DNA from: Bacteroidales bacterium WCE2004
GTDB taxonomy: Bacteria; Bacteroidota; Bacteroidia; Bacteroidales; UBA932
Length of the DNA: 64,000 bases
NCBI GenBank assembly: GCA_900167895.1
Contig: FUZR01000002.1
Coordinates: forward strand, 62,001 to 126,000
Reading direction: 5' to 3'
In this document: piece by piece, positions 60,603 through 64,000 of the stretch
Layout: the number at the start of each line of letters is the position of its first letter
Position numbering within the stretch: the stretch's first letter is position 1
Translations under genes and position numbers: made by a program
The notes under the pieces: model-generated
What the model was told of the DNA's origin: nothing
The model's database searches: none
The model's input: the letters and a program-made list of their open reading frames with translations, nothing else

Positions 60603-61694
60603 ATGTTCGACAAAATCACGAAAATAGACTGGTACATCGCGAAGAAGTTCATCTCGACCTTCTTCCTGTCGATGGTGCTCATCATCGTCGTGATCATCAT
60701 CTTCGACCTGTCCGAGAAGATTGACTATTTCGTCAAGAACGAGGCGCCGCTCAAGGCGATCGTCTTCGACTACTACTGCAACTACATCCCGTACATGATC
60801 AACATGTTCGCCTCGCTGTTCGTCTTCATCACGGTGATCTTCTTCACCTCCCGGATGGCGTCGAACTCCGAGATCATCGCGATCCTGTCCTGCGGCGTCA
60901 GGTTCCACCGGATGATGGTGCCCTACATCGCGTCGGCGACGCTCATCGCCCTGCTCTCGCTGGGGCTCAACCTCTACGTCATCCCGCACTCAAACGCCAC
61001 GCGCATCGAGTTCGAGGCGAAATACATCAAGCGGCACAACAACTTCAACCTGCGCAACATCCACTACCAGATCTCGCCGGGCAAGTTCGTCTACATCGAG
61101 TCCTTCAGCCGCTGGAACAACACCGCCTACAAGTTCACCATCGAGGACATGGAGGGGCACCGGCTGGTCCGCAAGATCAGCGCCGAGAGCGCGGCCTGGG
61201 ACAGCACCACGACCGGCTGGCAGCTGCGCAAGGTGATCACGCGCGACTACAGCACCGGCCTCAAGGACGACGTCCGCTACGCCGACCAGGTCGACACGGT
61301 CATCGGGCTGAAGCTCAAGGACCTGTTCAACAACGAGAAGACGGTCGAGACGCTTGCCATCGGGGCGCTGGACGAACTGATCGAGACGCAGAAACTGCGC
61401 GGCGACCCCAATGTCATGTACGCCCGCATCGAGAAGCAGCGCCGCCTGACGATGCCTTTCTCCGCCATCATCCTGACCATCATCGGCGTGTCGCTGTCCG
61501 CGCGCAAGCGGCGCGGCGGCATCGGCTGGAACATCGGCATCGGCATCGGACTGGCCTTCAGCTACATCTTCTTCCTGCGGATGAGCGAGATGTTCGTCTA
61601 TACGGACACGCTCCCGCCCGGCATCGCCCTGTGGCTGCCGAACCTGCTGTTCGCCGGCGTCGCGTATTTCCTGTACAAAAGAGCCTGCAAATAG
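60603..61694 (+). CDS. LptF/LptG-family (YjgP/YjgQ) permease
   Basis: 363 residues. N-terminal helices (WYIAKKFISTFFLSMVLIIV, YIPYMINMFASLFVFITVIF), a periplasmic beta-jellyroll domain (about residues 120-250), then C-terminal helices with MPFSAIILTIIGVSLSARKR. It belongs to the lipopolysaccharide transport LptBFGC complex. It is close behind tgt, as in many Bacteroidota genomes. Confidence 0.9.
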   Translation: MFDKITKIDWYIAKKFISTFFLSMVLIIVVIIIFDLSEKIDYFVKNEAPLKAIVFDYYCNYIPYMINMFASLFVFITVIFFTSRMASNSEIIAILSCGVRFHRMMVPYIASATLIALLSLGLNLYVIPHSNATRIEFEAKYIKRHNNFNLRNIHYQISPGKFVYIESFSRWNNTAYKFTIEDMEGHRLVRKISAESAAWDSTTTGWQLRKVITRDYSTGLKDDVRYADQVDTVIGLKLKDLFNNEKTVETLAIGALDELIETQKLRGDPNVMYARIEKQRRLTMPFSAIILTIIGVSLSARKRRGGIGWNIGIGIGLAFSYIFFLRMSEMFVYTDTLPPGIALWLPNLLFAGVAYFLYKRACK

Positions 61695-61731
61695 ATTCCC
61701 GATCCGGTCGGGAACGACGAAATAAGAGATT

Positions 61732-62166
61732 ATGACTGTCAAAGTGATCAACCGCAGCGCCAACCCGCTGCCCGCCTATGCCACACCGCTGGCCGCCGGA
61801 CTGGACGTCCGCGCGGACAATGCGGAACCCATCGAACTCAAGCCCATGCAGCGCGCCATGGTCCCGACGGGCCTCTTCCTGGAGATCCCGGCGGGCTACG
61901 AGGTGCAGGTGCGCCCGCGCAGCGGCCTGGCCGCCAAGCGCGGCGTGACGGTGCTCAACGCGCCCGGCACCATCGACGCGGACTACCGCGGCGAGGTCTG
62001 CGTGATTCTCGTCAACCTCGGCACGGAACCGTTCGTGATCGAGCGCGGCGAGCGCATCGCACAGCTGGTGCTCGCGCGCCACGAGGTGATCGAGTGGGAG
62101 GAGAGCGAGGAGCTGGCCGCCTCCGAGCGGGGTGCCGGCGGATTCGGCAGCACGGGCGTGAAATAG
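61732..62166 (+). CDS. dut: dUTP diphosphatase
   Basis: 144 residues with all five trimeric dUTPase motifs: [40 protein letters not shown] and the C-terminal [10 protein letters not shown]. It hydrolyses dUTP to dUMP, keeping uracil out of DNA. murF follows seven bases later. Confidence 0.96.
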   Translation: MTVKVINRSANPLPAYATPLAAGLDVRADNAEPIELKPMQRAMVPTGLFLEIPAGYEVQVRPRSGLAAKRGVTVLNAPGTIDADYRGEVCVILVNLGTEPFVIERGERIAQLVLARHEVIEWEESEELAASERGAGGFGSTGVK

Positions 62167-62173
62167 TGTTTAT

Positions 62174-63475
62174 ATGGAAGACCTTTATCAGAAATACCTG
62201 GCCTGCGGCGGCCGCGTGACCACCGACAGCCGCGCCATCGCCGGGGGAGAGATTTTCTTCGCCCTGCGGGGCGAGAATTTCGACGGCAACGACTATGCCG
62301 CCAAGGCGCTGGAGAGCGGGGCGGCGTGGGCTGTCGTCAACGACGACGCCGAGCTGCCCGCCGACGCGCGCTTCATCCGCGTGGCCGACCCGCTGCAGAC
62401 GCTGCGCGACCTGGCCATCTGGCACCGCACGCACGTGCGGGACGGCAAGCTGCCCGTGCTCGGCCTGACCGGCACCAACGGCAAGACCACCACCAAGAAC
62501 CTCATCGCGGCCGTGCTCGCGAAGAAATACCGCGTAACTGCCACGCAGGGCAATCTCAACAACGACATCGGCGTGCCCCTGTCGCTGCTGTCCATCAAGT
62601 CCGACACGGAGATCGCCGTGATCGAGATGGGCGCCAACCACCCTGACGACATCGCCAAGCTGGTCCGGGTGAGCCGGCCCGACTATGGCCTGATCACCAA
62701 CGTGGGCCGCGCCCACCTGCTGGGCTTCGGCTCCTTCGAGGGGGTCAAGGCCGCCAAGGGCGAGCTCTACAAGTGGCTCGGCAGCCACCGCGGCTCGGTC
62801 ATCTTCCTCAATGAGGATGACCCCGACCTACGCGAAATGGCCGCCAAGCAGCCCTGCCACACCTTCGGCTACGGCATCGCGGCGCAGGGCGCACAGATCC
62901 TGCCCGCCACGCCGGAAGAGCCGTTCCTGCGTATCCGGCTGGGCGACGCGCTCATCCGCACGCAGCTTGTCGGCGCCTACAACGCCACCAACGTCCTCGC
63001 CGCCCTGGCGGTCGGCGACTATTTCGGCGTGTCCCGCGCCGACGCCATTGCCGCGATCGCGGCTTTCGCGCCCGACAACAACCGCTCCCAGATGGTGCGT
63101 ACGCAGGCCAACACCCTGATCGTGGACGCCTACAACGCCAATCCTTCCTCGATGCGCGCCGCACTGGACAACTTCCGCCACGTGCAGGCGCCGCGCAAGC
63201 TTGCCCTGCTGGGCGACATGCGCGAGCTGGGGGAGGAGTCGCTCGCCGAGCACCGGAAGGTGGTGCGCCAGCTGCGCGGCGACGGCCTCCAGGCCTGCCT
63301 GGTGGGCGAGGAGTTCCGCCGCGCGCTCGAGAGCCTCGAACCGGGCGACGAGCCCTGGTTCGCCGACTCCGCGGCCCTGGCAGCCCACCTCACCGCCCAT
63401 CCCGTCCGCGACGCCGTCGTCCTCGTCAAGGGCTCCCGCGGCATCCAGATGGAGAAAGTCCTGCCCGTCCTGTGA
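62174..63475 (+). CDS. murF: UDP-MurNAc-tripeptide:D-Ala-D-Ala ligase
   Basis: 433 residues. The Mur ligase ATP loop LTGTNGKTTTKN, IEMGANHPDDI and the C-terminal DAYNANPSSMRAAL identify MurF. It adds D-Ala-D-Ala to the peptidoglycan precursor in the cytoplasm. It is the last plus-strand gene of the tgt to murF run. Confidence 0.94.
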   Translation: MEDLYQKYLACGGRVTTDSRAIAGGEIFFALRGENFDGNDYAAKALESGAAWAVVNDDAELPADARFIRVADPLQTLRDLAIWHRTHVRDGKLPVLGLTGTNGKTTTKNLIAAVLAKKYRVTATQGNLNNDIGVPLSLLSIKSDTEIAVIEMGANHPDDIAKLVRVSRPDYGLITNVGRAHLLGFGSFEGVKAAKGELYKWLGSHRGSVIFLNEDDPDLREMAAKQPCHTFGYGIAAQGAQILPATPEEPFLRIRLGDALIRTQLVGAYNATNVLAALAVGDYFGVSRADAIAAIAAFAPDNNRSQMVRTQANTLIVDAYNANPSSMRAALDNFRHVQAPRKLALLGDMRELGEESLAEHRKVVRQLRGDGLQACLVGEEFRRALESLEPGDEPWFADSAALAAHLTAHPVRDAVVLVKGSRGIQMEKVLPVL

Positions 63476-63487
63476 GCAGGATGGACC

Positions 63488-64000
63488 TCACATTTTGAAG
63501 CGGTATTGGAGGCGGCATTCGAAGCGCCCGTCCCTGGGCGTGAGGTTCCAGGGGTACTGGACGGTCTCGAGGCGCAGCCAGAGGCTGTGGCGGCGCACGG
63601 GCTGCCAGGCGAGGTAAAGCGAAGCGCTCCAGCCACGGCCATAGCGCGCCGGGACGCTGAATGAGCCCGGCGCATCCCTTTCGTAGACATAGATGCGGTC
63701 ATCCCAGTCGTCCACCTTGAAGAGGCCGCCGCGCAGGTAGGCCGACCATTCCGGCTGCCGGCGGGCGGCCTCGGCGTACCAGTGCCAGGCCCAGCCGCAG
63801 CCGCGGACCAGGTCATAGCGGCCGCCGAGCAACCAGGGGCCGTATTCCGCGCCGAGCGTGGCGCGCAGCTCCAGGCGCAGGGGCACGGTCTCGTCGGGAC
63901 GGAAGCGGCCCGCCAGCCGCAGGGCGGGGCGGAAACCGATCCCGCGCCACGCAAGGGCCGGCTGCCACTGCACGACGCTCTTGTACTGCTGCGCGCCCGT
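63488..64000 (-). CDS. C-terminal part of a barrel-like envelope protein, truncated by window
   Basis: 170 codons are visible without a start; the frame runs off the window edge. Alternating aromatic/polar strands (ARYGRGWSASLYLAWQPVRR, HSLWLRLETVQYPWNL) and the terminal CRLQYRFKM look like the end of an outer-membrane beta-barrel. The frame is kept open through 64000, so the internal GTG at 63971 is probably not the start. Family unknown. Confidence 0.55.
   Translation of the reverse strand, partial: TGAQQYKSVVQWQPALAWRGIGFRPALRLAGRFRPDETVPLRLELRATLGAEYGPWLLGGRYDLVRGCGWAWHWYAEAARRQPEWSAYLRGGLFKVDDWDDRIYVYERDAPGSFSVPARYGRGWSASLYLAWQPVRRHSLWLRLETVQYPWNLTPRDGRFECRLQYRFKM

Noticed and set aside
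59399..60700. N-terminal extension of the nucleoside permease to 859 residues
   Set aside because: The extra part is antisense to tgt and shows no domain. The permease family N-terminus starts at 59398, just after a divergent promoter region.

Overview
The window is a piece of a Bacteroidota chromosome, most likely a Bacteroidales species with a GC-rich genome. The evidence is gene content and promoters. There is a TonB-dependent receptor with a carboxypeptidase-like plug extension, a fimbrillin-type lipoprotein, DUF4374 and DUF2975 proteins, and an arginine pathway built on an N-succinylornithine-type carbamoyltransferase. Many genes are preceded by the Bacteroidota promoter pattern TTG/TTTG, 20 bases, then TAnnTTTG, usually without a Shine-Dalgarno sequence. 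I cannot name the genus from the sequence alone.

Layout. Positions 1-15090 are ordinary chromosome: a truncated trmO, an M23 peptidase and a HerA-like ATPase; aqpZ; nudC with an HD protein; a fimbrillin followed by a 49-residue peptide; a family 4 glycosyltransferase; a TonB receptor with its DUF4374 lipoprotein; a 41-residue peptide; small secreted proteins; and a DUF2975/XRE operon. Positions 15094-31725 are a foreign island of about 16.6 kb inserted in the 3' end of tRNA-Phe (31711-31786). It is bounded by a 13-base direct repeat and carries paired integrase arm sites near both ends. It encodes a tyrosine integrase, an XRE repressor, a three-gene restriction-modification cassette (C5 methyltransferase, McrB-like and McrC-like), and a small replication module (HTH protein, RecA-like helicase, toprim primase-like protein). 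A phage-like cargo operon follows, containing two of three members of an unrecognised paralogous family, a holin-like protein, a protein with unimolecular-spanin architecture and, on the other strand, an amidase. A non-coding stretch of about 1.3 kb (17463-18785) is packed with some fifteen hairpins, several related to each other with compensatory changes.

Positions 31870-45333 hold an eleven-gene arginine operon on the minus strand: GNAT, argG, argC, argD, argF', argB, argE, argH, carA, carB and an EamA transporter. It contains the pathway from glutamate to arginine, including its own carbamoyl-phosphate supply, if the GNAT protein performs the first acylation. Its leader encodes a 14-residue peptide ending in Arg-Arg-Asp-Arg-Arg, read from rare CGA/AGA codons, that runs into a hairpin. 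This is a strong candidate for arginine-sensing attenuation.

Positions 45397-64000 return to housekeeping and transport: a PatB-like lyase, an outer-membrane barrel joined to potABCD, the threonine-to-glycine pair tdh and kbl, an APH-family kinase, a SprT-like protein, MATE and nucleoside transporters, tgt, an LptF/LptG-type permease, dut, murF and a truncated barrel-like protein. Coordinates, motifs and promoters were read by eye. Family names rest on motif recognition and not on database searches.
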